64,000 bases of DNA. It comes from Deinandra increscens subsp. villosa (taxonomy: Eukaryota > Streptophyta > Magnoliopsida > Asterales > Asteraceae). The DNA is taken from positions 41,270,922 to 41,334,921 of the forward strand of contig JBCNJP010000025.1 in the NCBI GenBank assembly GCA_039602395.1, in the 5' to 3' direction. Position 1 is the first letter of the stretch; every line of letters starts with the position of its first letter. The notes beneath the pieces were generated by a model. The model made no database searches. It saw only the letters and a list, made by a program, of their open reading frames with translations, and was not told the DNA's origin. Positions 11,407-22,089 of this stretch are shown piece by piece. Both the position numbers and the translations under genes were made by a program.

Positions 11407-12485
11407 TGGTAGTTCTAGGCTAACATTGTTCTCAGTCCGATTGCCAGTCGGGAGGGTGCATTTTGTGCACCGCTGAGCGGGGGTGTCAATCCCCAGTAGT
11501 ACTACTCAACATTACCTTGCTATTCATTATTAATGTCCGAGAGTGAAAGGACTTTTTGTAATTAAAATGCATTTTAGTGAAACATGTGATATATACCGGA
11601 TAATTACTTTAACATGCGAAATACCTTTACCATTGCGTTATCACCCCTTACCGGATGCAACTAGTTGTTCAGTTGTCTGTTAGCATCCTTAACCGAATGT
11701 AACCAAAATGAAGTATGTGAACTCACCATAGATTGCACTGGTACATAACACTTGACTTTAGAAGTTGATTAGGCGTAACCTATTTTGATAAATACGGTCT
11801 AACCAGATTAGAAGTTGTCCCTAGGACGAGTTGTTTATTCACATAACACTTATGTTATCAAGCATTCACCTTTGTCCTAAAACCTTGACACAAGTCCTAG
11901 ACATGTAGGAGAACATAGATTCACATATCAAGATAGTATGCACATAATGCAAGTTTTACATGTTAGCCACTTAACACACCATTTGTAAATATGCATTACT
12001 TGCTCCAAAGTTAGAGTTAGGTTCTCAAATGTTGCAGGCATATACTTTCCAACATTATAAAGACATTACATGTTATACTGAAATTCAAATCAGCCCATTA
12101 AGGAGTTCAAAACAACAAGTTAAGGTACTTGTTTCAGCAATGTTGTTGTTTGCACACTGATCTTGCACTGACCAGATCAGTGTCCAAACGGTGGAATTAG
12201 AGAGTAAAATTACATCCAATAGAAATATTAGAAATTAAATGACCCATTGCAAAAGAATCATACGAATGGGTCAAGTATTAAATGAGTTATGAGGCTTTGA
12301 ACTTGACTAAAAATCTGTTTAGTTGCTGTTAAGCAAAACTGTGTATGTAGCCTTAAATAATTCATAACTTGACTAAAACTTGTGGTTTTCTTATCAAACC
12401 TTCCAGATCATAGTTTTAGTATATAAAAATCATTTTCATCCAAAAACCCATTCATTAATACCCAAGAATCATGTCAAACAAAGTG
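11407..12485. other. Unassigned intergenic DNA
   Basis: About 1.1 kb of AT-rich sequence between the Athila LTR and the SIRE-like element. It has no ORF longer than background, no clear terminal repeats, and no similarity that I can see to the other elements in the window. It could be the remainder of the Athila LTR or an older insertion. Confidence 0.4.
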
Positions 12486-13699
12486 GCAGAATAGTAGAAA
12501 CAATGAAATATCGAATATTCGGCACTATTTGCATTAACTCAAAGCTACACTATTACAAGTGATAACCACAATGTGTAAACTAAGAGATAACAAGCTATAT
12601 ATAGTGCAGATGAGATCAATCACAGCCATTGATCTCATACGATCTAATCTAGATCGTACATTACAAAGTCAAATCTAAGCTACCAAAAGAATAAACTTCG
12701 ACATTTGGAATGACTTGCGTGTTGACAGCAACAATCTACTTTTGGAGAGCGGCTTAGGCAGATGTAGAAGCAAACGAGAAGCTTTTGTAGGATGGGACTG
12801 CAGAAAAGACATCCCAGGAAAAGTCAGGTTGAACTCATTATCTGATGGATAATCGAGTTCACCCGGAATATTCACTAAGTGACAAAATTGCTTCTTTCCG
12901 CTTGAACTTGTTGTTCCGCTTGAAGTTGTAGTTTCGCTTCAACTTTAGCCGGAATTGTCAAAACTGGAGTTCAGCCGGAAAACTTCAAAATTGAAGTTCC
13001 TTACAATTATTAAGATTTCCTACTTTCGATATTGAGTCTTCACCTAGTCTGGTTCTCCTTTGTGATTTCGATAATTTGTTCGCGGCAACCTATATAGGTG
13101 TAAATCCCAAAATTTTATGGGATTGTCAATCGAAATTCATGATCGTATGCTTTGAGTGGTTGGTTTGGAATTGAAGATATTCATCAGCTTAAGGTTGCTG
13201 GATTTTGGGGGAGTCATTAATTTGACTTTTAATCAAAAGATTTGAAATTTCTATAAATTGATTGCACCGTGACTTGGTGTTTTTTAATTATATTAGAAGA
13301 TTCAAAGTTTCAATTATTTCTCTTGTCAATCAATTGGTTTATATTTTTAGGATTTTGGATTGAAGCAAGTGGTTTTCGGTCTTCTGTTGGTTGGTGGACA
13401 ACCGGAAGGGGTCTACGTACGACCGTTAAAGGATCGAAGATTACGTTCGTAATCGGGCACTTCTTAGTCGATTCTCAACTTGGTTCACGGTTTGGTTCGT
13501 GTTCACAGCTTCAAGTTCTTGTTCTCTGTTCATCTAAAGGGATACGACATTACATTGATTCTCAATCTCTTTTTGGTTCACGGCTTGCCAAATTTGAGTT
13601 TTCGATTGGAAAACTTGAATCGAATTTTGTTGTAGGTCTCCTGTGCGTCAATATTTTTTTTGGGGAAGGTTGAAGATTACCAAATTTACAGTTTTGCCA
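12486..13699 (-). repeat. Truncated 3' LTR of the SIRE-like element
   Basis: Matches 17353-18568 almost base for base, including a 66-codon minus-strand ORF present in both copies (12675-12875 and 17542-17742), which is simply LTR sequence. Shared sequence runs on through tcctatt to 13706, then the left copy enters pol coding DNA while the right copy continues as LTR or flank. Confidence 0.85.
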
Positions 13700-14122
13700 T
13701 CCTATTGAGGCTTTGGATATAAAGCATGCAATTCCACTGGCTGGAGTGGCAGCAGACAGATCCAAAATATATAGTCCTTCTCTCTTAGGTGCTCTGAGCA
13801 ACACAAGTTCCTCAGGGATTTTAACACCAGGTTTCAAGACTATGGCCTCTTTTTCAGTAAACATCAAATTCAAATTCTTGTCACACATTTGTGAGACACT
13901 AAGTAAATTGAAATTTAATGTGTCAACAAAATTTACCTTGTCAAAGGTAAGCATCCCATTACTGACAGCACCTTGTGCAGTAATGTGTCCTTTTGCACTT
14001 CCAAAAGCTACATGACCTCCATTTATGATTTTGGGATTTTCCAATACTTGCTTGTTTCCTGTCATGTGGCAAGTGCATCCACTATCAACTACCCATAGGC
14101 TCTGTTGGCCTTTATTATGCAC
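13700..14122 (-). pseudogene. Copia aspartic protease and GAG-pre-integrase fragment
   Basis: The open frame contains LWVVDSGCTCHMTG, the copia protease active site (DSG), then the pre-integrase region (LLSVSQMCDKN, LYILDLSAATP). Coding stops being pol-like just after CFISKAS, where the frame runs into LTR sequence, so the integrase zinc finger and everything downstream are absent. It is out of frame with the upstream gag. The GTG codon at 14122 is not a real start. Confidence 0.85.
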
Positions 14123-14301
14123 CTACACACAAAGGAAATTGATTAATTTCTAAAGGGAACCCAAGCCTTTGAGGTCTTGGGCTTGCCAGAAGCATCATAA
14201 TACTTGTACTCTTTAAGTACTAAAGTATTTAGTATTGGATCCTCATTCAACAGGTCATCTTGATCAATGTTCAAGTGTTCAGACTGTTCACTTGATTGAC
14301 A

Positions 14302-17102
14302 TTACCTGTTTGTTTTGCTAAGCCTTCTCTCAGCAATCTTCTTCTCTCTGTATTCCCTATACTTCTTTTGTTTGTTGGTCAAACCCTTTGGCAACTCACA
14401 AGGTGAGGTGTAGGTCTGATTAACACTAGTTACTGGTGAGATTCTAGCATTAAGTTTTGAAAATTTGTTTGTCTGGCTAGATCTCTCACTGTGAAATGCA
14501 ACAGAGGCATTTTCACTTGAACTAGAGGGAATTTCCGGTTGAAAGTTGTGTTTGTTTTTCACAAAATTTTCTCTAGTGGTGGTCTTGCCTCTAGATGGGT
14601 TTCTCCTTCCTTGACCTTCAAAATGGTCATACTCATCAGTGAACTGAACCCTGGGTCGTTGTCTAGGTGCAGTAACTGATCTGAGTGTTTTGGAGATTTC
14701 CGGTTGAACATCTCTTCCGGTTGAAAATTTTTCCGGTTGAAGTTCAGCCGGAACCCTGTTTGATTTTAAGACTGAAAAACTTCCATTTCTGTTGTTCCCA
14801 ATTAAAACTTTGTTTGACTCAGTATCAAAATATTTCATTGTGTTACTTCTTACAGGTGAAACTCTACCTGTAGATCTTTTCTGAGTAAAAACAGTTTTGG
14901 GTTTTAACAAGTTTTGAGCTTTGCTCAAAGGATTGTATTTGCACATAGTAGCCATGTGCCCTTTTTCACCACAGAAAACACATTTAAACATTTTTCTTTG
15001 GGAAGAATCTGTGTTTTTGGTTATTTGGTCATTAGTGACCTGATGGTAAATAAGTTTACCCATTCTTTCAGTTTCAGTTGATTTTGACTGCTCCGGTAGT
15101 TTGCCTCCAACTTTTGAGTCCTTGGGCTCATAAATAGTTGGTGGTGGAAAAGCAACTTTTGGTTTTAAAACTTTGGATAGGTCAACAGATGCTTATGTGC
15201 TAGCATCTTTGACTTCACAGTTTGATGATGATTCAACAGATTTTGATTCAGAAGATGAAGATGCAGTGCTATCAACAATTAGACTCACACTGCACTCCTT
15301 CTGAAGTGCTTGGATTGGAGCAATAACAGGTGAGTATTCCTTGGGTGGTTCAACATTGTTGTACCCAATACCTGTTTTCCCATGCATTGCCCCATTCCAA
15401 AGTTTCTCAGCTTTCTTGTTAGCTGTTTGGAATTTGTCACAAGTGAACAAGGCATCTTTTAGCTTAATTTCAAGAACATCATTTTCTGCTTTTGCATCTT
15501 TTGTTTCTTGTCTTGAAATAGTTAGCTTGTTTAACAAGTCCTCTAATTGTGTTTCCAAAATGGAGTTAGTTTGCTTTAAAACATCAAATTCTTTGTTTAA
15601 ATTTTCAATTTTGGTGATGTATGCAGTTTCAGTTTTCTTAAAGGAATTCTTTAACTCATTCAAGTTGGAAACTTCATCAATCAGATCAGTGTTGTGTTTT
15701 CTGTATTTTGCAACTTGTTCTATGCAGGCAGGGCTGCACAGATTTTCCAAAACATTTTCAGGAATTTCATTTACCCGTTCAGTTGAATCTTCTTTAGCCA
15801 TCAAAGCATGGTTGGTTGGCTCAAATTCAGTGACAAAGTCATCCCACTCATAGCATTCAGTCTGGTTAGCTACAACTGCCACCACATTTTGATTTCCAAG
15901 TGGTTTTGGTTGAGTTGGCTGTTGGTTGCTGTTGTTGTTGTTTTGTTGACTGCTGCTGTTGTTGCTTCCATGGTTTGATCTCTGTTGGACATTGTTGTTA
16001 TTGTTCTGTCCATCTCTTCTTGGCTGTTTGCATTCCCTGGCAAAATGACCAAGTTGGTGACAGTTATAACATTTAGCTTTAGATTTATCCAACCCAATTG
16101 ATGATCCCTTTGACCCTTTATAAGTTCTTCCAGTTCTTTTATAAAATCTTTGGGCCCTTACAGAAACCATAGCCAATTGAGTCAAAATGTCCATCTCTTC
16201 TAGATCATCTGCCCCTATGCATTCCAAGTCTTCACGTGTGAAGCCTTGTGATGAGTCAGTTGCCACATAGGCAGAGTGAGAGTTGTCAAACAGTGTTGAA
16301 GAACTCTCTGAGCCTCTAGGTGACTCAATGAAACTGACTGAGGGTGAGTGATATTGAGATGAATTTGAGATCTTTTGAAATCAGTTGTAACCAAAGCAGT
16401 GGTTTGCAACTGTGGTGATGCTTCAGGAAAGCTATTCTGCTTAAAATTAAGCTCCATTTCATAAGCACTAAGGATTCCATGGAGTTCACTTAGTTTAAGC
16501 TTTTTAAGATCTTTACACTCCCTGATGCTGACTGTGTAGACAGTCCAAGCTGGAGGTAATGATCTCAGGAACTTTCTGTTGGCATCAGCCTGTTCAGTTT
16601 TTACTTCTACCTTTTGCAGTTCATCAAGAAGTGAAACAAATCTAAGATACTGGTTGGTCATAGATTCACCAGTTTTGTAAGTAAAGTTTTCATATCTTTG
16701 TTTCAAAACATCTTTCTTGTTTTCCTTAACTTCACTAGACCCTTCATACATTTCACTGAGAGCAATCCACAAGCCATGTGCTGTCTTATATCCCTTGAAC
16801 CCTACAAGTATAGAGTTGGGTAATGCAGCCTGGAGTGTCCAGTAGGCCTTGTGATCATACTCAAGTTCAGTGTAATCAGCTTCAACATATTTGTCTAGTG
16901 GTTTTGGTATTTGCACTTGGGCATCGTCAGCAGATTGAACAGTTGGATTGTAAGGACCTACAGTCAACCTGTTCCAAATGCGTCTGTCTAGGCTTCTAAC
17001 AAAACCTTCCATCCTGAGTTTCCAAGTATCAAAGTCATCAGGAGTGAAAATTGGTGGTTTGTTAGAGCTACCATTAAGTGAACCAAGAGTTAAATCAGTC
17101 AT
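14302..17102 (-). pseudogene. gag: SIRE-type copia Gag, broken
   Basis: The likely start is ATG 17102 (MTDLTLGSLNG). Order: UBN2-type Gag domain (KAYWTLQAALPNSILVGF, LWIALSEMYEG, LRFVSLLDELQKV); GADDLEEMDILTQLAM helix; first knuckle CYNCHQLGHFAREC (about 16070); Asn/Gln-rich linker; a long coiled coil (about 15760-15400); second knuckle CVFCGEKGHMATMC (about 14980); a basic C-terminus. Long Gag with a coiled coil is characteristic of the SIRE/Maximus lineage. Breaks: a frameshift near 16375 between the UBN2 part and the DDLEEMD part, a TAA at 15193-15195, and a frame change before protease. An AWVPFRN-like Gag end with a stop near 14146 precedes the protease frame. Confidence 0.88.
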
Positions 17103-17205
17103 TGTGAAAAACAGTTTTGTAAAACAGAAAAGGCTAAAAGAAATCAAGAATGCAAGTAAAGTATCAGCTTTGAAGCACTAGAAGTCTTCAAAGTAGAGAG
17201 CCGAT

Positions 17206-17218
17206 GGCTCTGATACCA
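17206..17218 (-). other. PBS of the SIRE-like element (tRNA-iMet)
   Basis: Minus strand TGGTATCAGAGCC, a perfect complement to the initiator-methionine tRNA 3' end, 2 bp from the LTR end (CCTACA on the minus strand at 17221). Confidence 0.9.
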
Positions 17219-17220
17219 AT

Positions 17221-18719
17221 TGTAGGATCGGAATAAGTCAGAGTTAAACTTAAACAATTCCCTTTACTTGCAAATATAACCTTGCGGAATTAAGTTATAT
17301 TTTACTTTTCTTAAGCAATGTAGAATTCTTGTATAATGTAAAGGCTTGATTTGCAGAATAGTAGAAACAACGAAATATCGAATATTCGGCACTATTTGCA
17401 TTAACTCAAAGCTACACTATTACAAGTGATAACCACGATGTGTAAACTAAGAGATAACAAACTATATATAGTGCAGATGAGATCAATCACAGCCATTGAT
17501 CTCATACGATCTAATCTAGATCGTACATTACAAAGTCAAATCTAAGCTACCAAAAGAATAAACTTCGACATTTGGAATGACTTGCGTGTTGACAGCAACA
17601 ATCTACTTTTGGAGAGCGGCTTATGCAGATATAGAAGCATACGAGAAGCTTTTGCAGGATGGGACTGCAGAAAAGACATCTCAGGAAAAGTCAGGTTGAA
17701 CTCATTATCTGATGGATAATCGAGTTCACCTGGAATATTCACTAAGTGACAAAACTGCTTCTTTCCGCTTGAACTTGTTGTTCCGCTTGAAGTTGTAGTT
17801 CCGCTTCAACTTCAGCCGGAATTGTCAAAACTGGAGTTCAGCCGGAAAACTTCAAAATTGAAGTTCCTTACAATTATTAAGATTTCCTACTTTCGATATT
17901 GAGTCTTCACCTAGTCTGGTTCTCCTTTGTGATTTCGATAATTTGTTCGCGGCAACCTATATAGGTGTAAATCCTAAAATTTTATGGGGATTGTTAATCG
18001 AAATTCATGATCGTATGCTTTGAGTGGTTGGTTTGGAATTGAAGATATTCAACAGCTTAAGGTTGCTAGATTTTGGGGGAGTCATTAATTTGACTTTTAA
18101 TCAAAAGATTTGAAATTTCTATAAATTGATTGCACCGTGACTTGGTGTTTTTTTAATTATATTGAAAGATTCAAAGTTTCAATTATTTCTCTTGTCAATC
18201 AATTGGTTTATATTTTTAGGATTTTGGATTGAAGCAAGTGGTTTTCGGTCTTCTGTTGGTTGGTGGACAACCGGAAGGGGTCTACGTATGACCATTAAAG
18301 GATCGAAGATTACGTTCGTAATCGGGCACTTCTTAGTCGATTCTCAACTTGGTTCACGGTTTGGTTCGTGTTCACAGCTTCAAGTTCTTGTTCTCTGTTC
18401 ATCTAAAGGGATACGACATTACATTGATTCTCAATATCATTTTGGTTCACGGCTTGCCAAATTTGAGTTTTCGATCGGAAAACTTGAATCGAATTTTGTT
18501 GTAGGTCTCCTGTGCGTCAATATTTTTTTTCGGGAAGGTTGAAGATTACCAAATTTACAGTTTTGCCATCCTATTTAAATTTACGTAAACTTGATTTTGA
18601 AGTTACCATTATTTACGATTTTGCCATACACATTTATTTAAAATCTATGGCCAACATCTTCCTATTTTTGAAATAGTAAAGGGTCACCCAATTTAAGTTG
18701 GTGTAAATTTATTCTGACA
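17221..18719 (-). repeat. 5' LTR of the SIRE-like element
   Basis: Begins (plus strand) TGTAGGATCGG next to the PBS. It is homologous to 12486-13699 from 17353 onward. The outer end is not fixed: homology to the left copy ends at 18575, but a better LTR terminus (minus strand TGTCAGAATAA) lies at 18719, and the left copy may simply have lost this part in the deletion that fused it to pol. Confidence 0.65.
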
Positions 18720-18751
18720 GGTTTTGTTTGTTAAATTTTCTGCACCTTGTA

Positions 18752-19051
18752 CGCTGTGTTCCCGAGTTTACTTAAAGAGGGAAAATAAGAGAAGAGAAAG
18801 GAAAGGAAGAGAAGGAGAGTGATTCATTTCCTTCCAAATCCTCTGATTTGGAAGGAAAGAAAAACAATAGAAAATGAACTAACTTTCCATCCCCTTCCCT
18901 CCCCTTCTCTCCTTTAATGAAACTCGGGAACACAACTTTTTTTTGTTTCCTTCCCTTTCCCTCCTTAAGTGAAACTCAGGAACACAAAATTTTTTAAACT
19001 TACTTCCCTTTCCTTTCCTTTCCCTCGTTAAATGAACTCGGGAACACAGCG
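18752..19051. mobile_element. MITE with perfect 17-bp terminal inverted repeats
   Basis: CGCTGTGTTCCCGAGTT (18752-18768) is the exact reverse complement of 19035-19051. The 3 bp on each side are gta (18749-18751 and 19052-19054), a possible target-site duplication. The interior is purine-rich on the left and pyrimidine-rich on the right, so most of the element can fold back. The right TIR motif AACTCGGGAACACA is repeated internally at 18921-18934 and, with one change, at 18973-18986. No coding sequence. Superfamily uncertain: a 3-bp TSD would suit PIF/Harbinger or CACTA, but the terminus matches neither well. Confidence 0.75.
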
Positions 19052-19259
19052 GTAGAGTAATAAGTTTTTCAAGTTTCAAAAATTTTTGTTCCTTTGTTTA
19101 ACAATTTTTGTGAGTTTTACTGATTTTTGACAGGTTTTCTATCTGTGGACTGGTGGTTCTCGATTCTGGAAAACATTTATAAGAACAAGTTTTATATTTT
19201 CGACTAACTTGCTGAGTTTGTGTGCAGATAGAAGTGTTTTCGTGACGGTTTAGGTGTTT

Positions 19260-19890
19260 TTCGTGCAGAAAAACCAAAGTTCTCGTCTCTGGTTTCACGT
19301 GTTCCAGTGGATTTCGATTGCAATCCAGTGGTCCTCGATTGCATTTCGGTGTTACACGACTGCAATTGGAGATTCTCGATCAGTGGAAGGTTTTCGATTG
19401 TTTCTCCGTGGTTTTCAATCCCTGCGTTGTTGGGATATCGATCAGAGTATTTTAGGCAAGGCATTGATTGAAAATCTTGCCAAAAATATAAGGTTGACCT
19501 ACTTGTTGTACAAGTTTTCATTCTTGCCATCTGGTTTTCGATCAGGGAAGGGTTTTCTATCAGGGTTCTCGCTTGGGAGGATTTCGATTGAGTACTTATT
19601 TAGGAAAATGGATCCGGACAAAAACACTCAGAAGACTATCTTGTACATCAACTTTTCGATCCATCTCCACAGGATTTCGTTTGGTGAGGATTTCAACCAG
19701 GATCTGTGACTAGGTTTTCGACTGTGTGTGTGTGTGTGTGGGGGGGGGGGGGGGGTTGATTGCAAATGAATACTTGACTGGGGTTTTCGATTGCAAAGGT
19801 GTTTTCGATTGCAAAAGGGTTTTCGATTGCAAACAGGTTTTCGACTATAAAGGTGATTTTCGATTGGTAAAGGGGTTTTCAATCGAAATC
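19260..19890 (+). repeat. Degenerate TTTTCGATTGCAA repeats in the copia leader
   Basis: A short motif close to GGTTTTCGATTGCAAA recurs about a dozen times, densest at 19780-19880 where four copies follow one another at about 17-20 bp. A (TG)n run into a 16-G tract (19724-19755) interrupts it. There is no protein; overlapping ORFs are products of the repeat. Confidence 0.65.
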
Positions 19891-20190
19891 TGGGTTTTTT
19901 TTATTGAAATTAGCTTATGTGCTAGTTTTCACTAAAACAATCATAACTGGAGCTTCGTTTGGAGTTACGGGGCCCATTACCAATCAAATCAAAGCTCTCG
20001 ACGAGCTCTACATTTTAGGTCATGTTTAATCTCCAAAATACATTGTTAAGTCCTCACTTTTGGAATCGGAAGTTTTGGGGTTTTTCGGTATTTGGTGTTT
20101 TGGCGAATTTTTCTCTATTTTGAGCTCGTGATCAGGTTGTCAACTTTATTTAATCGTCAACATGAGTTCAAATACATCTTTATCACATGA

Positions 20191-22084
20191 ATGTCTAATC
20201 CTACATGTCCTCCTCGCTTGCTCTCTCCTGATAACTTTCAAGATTGGAAATGCAGTTTCTGAAACCATCTGAAAGTGTGGAGTTGCGGAGATCCGTGATT
20301 GACGGTCCTTTCAAACCGACACATCTTACAGGACCTAAAGCAGGTGCATCTAAAATTGAGAATGAATTTTATGATGATGACCGGGAAAGATTTAACAAAG
20401 ATAAAGAAGCCTATACAATTATGTCCATGGCCTTATCTTCAAAAATTGCTCAAGAATTCAGAAAATATCAAAATTCTCAAGCTCTTTGGAATGCTTTGTT
20501 CGAAGCATATGAAGGAAATAAGAAAGCTGAAGAGAACAAGCTCGTAGGTGATGATGCTTAAACACCAATATGTTCTAATCTAACATGTGCTCGTCTAATT
20601 CCCGGTCTAAGACAGATTCGTAAAAATTTGGAAAGGGAATTATTTGATGCACAATGTGCCACTAGCTCATATAACGGTAGATTTTATAAGAGCGAAGAGA
20701 AGGTAAAAGCTCAGAAAGAAGATATACAAAAATATCACGATCTTATCACTGAAAAGTATATCTTATATGATCGCTCCAAGATAGAAGTGTCTAAGTTGAA
20801 ACGACAGTTAGATGATTTGCAACATAAATATCTTGAACTGCTTGTCAAATATGACACCAATCAGCTCAGAAATCAACGTATGATGGGCGCTAGTAAATTG
20901 TTATCTTGTGCTATTATGACTGGTTAGGTTGGAAGAGATAAAGCTAGGTTTGGGACAGAAAAATCTAAAGTTCTAAATAGTATTATTCCTCCACCATTTC
21001 CTAGAGATATAGTAGGACTTTTACTTGATGCTGATCAAGTTGATTGATTTGGGTCTGGATATAAAGAAGCTGCTCCTCCAGCTGATAGCGTCTTGGTAGG
21101 GACGACACCAATGACACAGGAGGAATTGTATATGGAGGCAACTATGCCTTATGGCAAAATGTCATCAAAAGATTCCACTGAACCTAATAGTGATGCAAGC
21201 CGTGCAGTTGAAAGGATCGTAGAGGATGTATCCAAGGATGATGTTGAGTGCCAAACGTATAACATAAGTCATGACTCTAATTCTAAGGGTGCAGGTTCCA
21301 GTTCAAAGGCAGTTATTGAGGTGGCTGGGAATGAGGTGAAAACTCATGTTGCTAAGAAGAAGCTGAAACAGTATCCACAAGTAGATACTGTGTACTTCAG
21401 GTGGTTGATGAAGTACAACGAGAAAAAGTGATCATGACAACAAGACCTAAGGGAAAGATATTTATGACCTCTGGATCCATGTTCAATCAAGAGCAAGGTT
21501 ATGGATATGAGCTACCCTCTTTTACCTCCAAATTCAAAGGTTTCGGGTCATCCACAGATGCATCTAGAAGTGGAGTTAAAGTTGAAAGGCCCAAGATCAC
21601 CATTAAGCCACCAAGTGTGAGATCTATAGTTGGGGTCAAAGATGTGAAACTCAAGGGTGTGGCCGTATCTCCTCTCTCATCATGTGGGTCATGCAGTTGC
21701 GGTTGTAAAAATGGTGCTTCCACATCAAAGAATACGAAGAGCACAAGGATTGCAAGGACCAACTCTCCTCAAGCTTCTAAGAACCAGCCAAGAGTCAACA
21801 CTGGATCCTCCAACATCTTAAAGAGGCAGACACAAGGCTATACTGCGCCTCATCATCTCAGGATTCTGTTCAGTCCAAGCCAATGACGGTGCAACCACCT
21901 ATGGTGATGAAGACTGCCAATCCAAGGGTTAAACCCTATGATCAATATTGGGGTGCTGTCTAAGCTCAAAGAAAACTATCAAATCAAACTTCTAGTTTTT
22001 CAAGTTATAATTTTTTTTTCATAAAAAGGTGAATAAACATGTTTCCAAACAACAGAAGTTTGAAAAACCTAAATTTACCCCTTC
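20191..22084 (+). pseudogene. gag: SIRE-type copia Gag, N-terminal and middle part
   Basis: The probable start is ATG 20191 (MSNPTCPPRLLSPDNFQDW). A frameshift near 20255 leads to the UBN2-type domain (KEAYTIMSMALSSKIAQEF, ALWNALFEAYEGNKKAEENK). Then a coiled-coil part (20628-20927), stops near 20925 and 21045, an acidic Ser-rich part (21093-21431), and a basic C-terminal part (21401-21886) containing a Cys-rich stretch (SSCGSCSCGCKNG). The classical CCHC knuckle is not seen and may be lost. At 22085 the gene is interrupted by the gypsy insertion and resumes at 32928 with KVTKTVLKNEPKLKK-type sequence. Confidence 0.7.
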
Positions 22085-22089
22085 CAAGG
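22085..22089 (+). repeat. Left target-site duplication CAAGG
   Basis: CAAGG here and at 32923-32927 flank the gypsy element exactly. Both copies lie in gag coding sequence of the host copia, so they date the gypsy insertion as later than the copia. Confidence 0.9.

Larger units (their letters stand above)
12486..18719 (-). mobile_element. SIRE-like Ty1/copia element, internally deleted
   Basis: Two long direct repeats (12486-13699 and 17353-18568, nearly identical) flank a minus-strand gag and the start of pol. The PBS (17206-17218) complements tRNA-iMet, fixing the right repeat as the 5' LTR beginning at 17221 on the plus strand. The left repeat lacks the first 132 bp present in the right one, so its outer end is truncated. 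It is fused directly to the GAG-pre-integrase coding sequence, with integrase, RT, RNase H and the PPT all missing. The right LTR probably continues to about 18719, where the minus strand starts TGTCAG. The element is dead. Confidence 0.85.

Noticed and set aside
12675..12875. 66-codon ORF conserved in two copies (also 17542-17742)
   Set aside because: Conserved only because it lies in the two LTRs of one element; no domain, and no reason to think it is translated.
15341..15853. Plus-strand ORF of 170 codons, hydrophobic
   Set aside because: Antisense to the coiled-coil part of the SIRE-like Gag; hydrophobic look comes from reversing Lys/Glu-rich codons.
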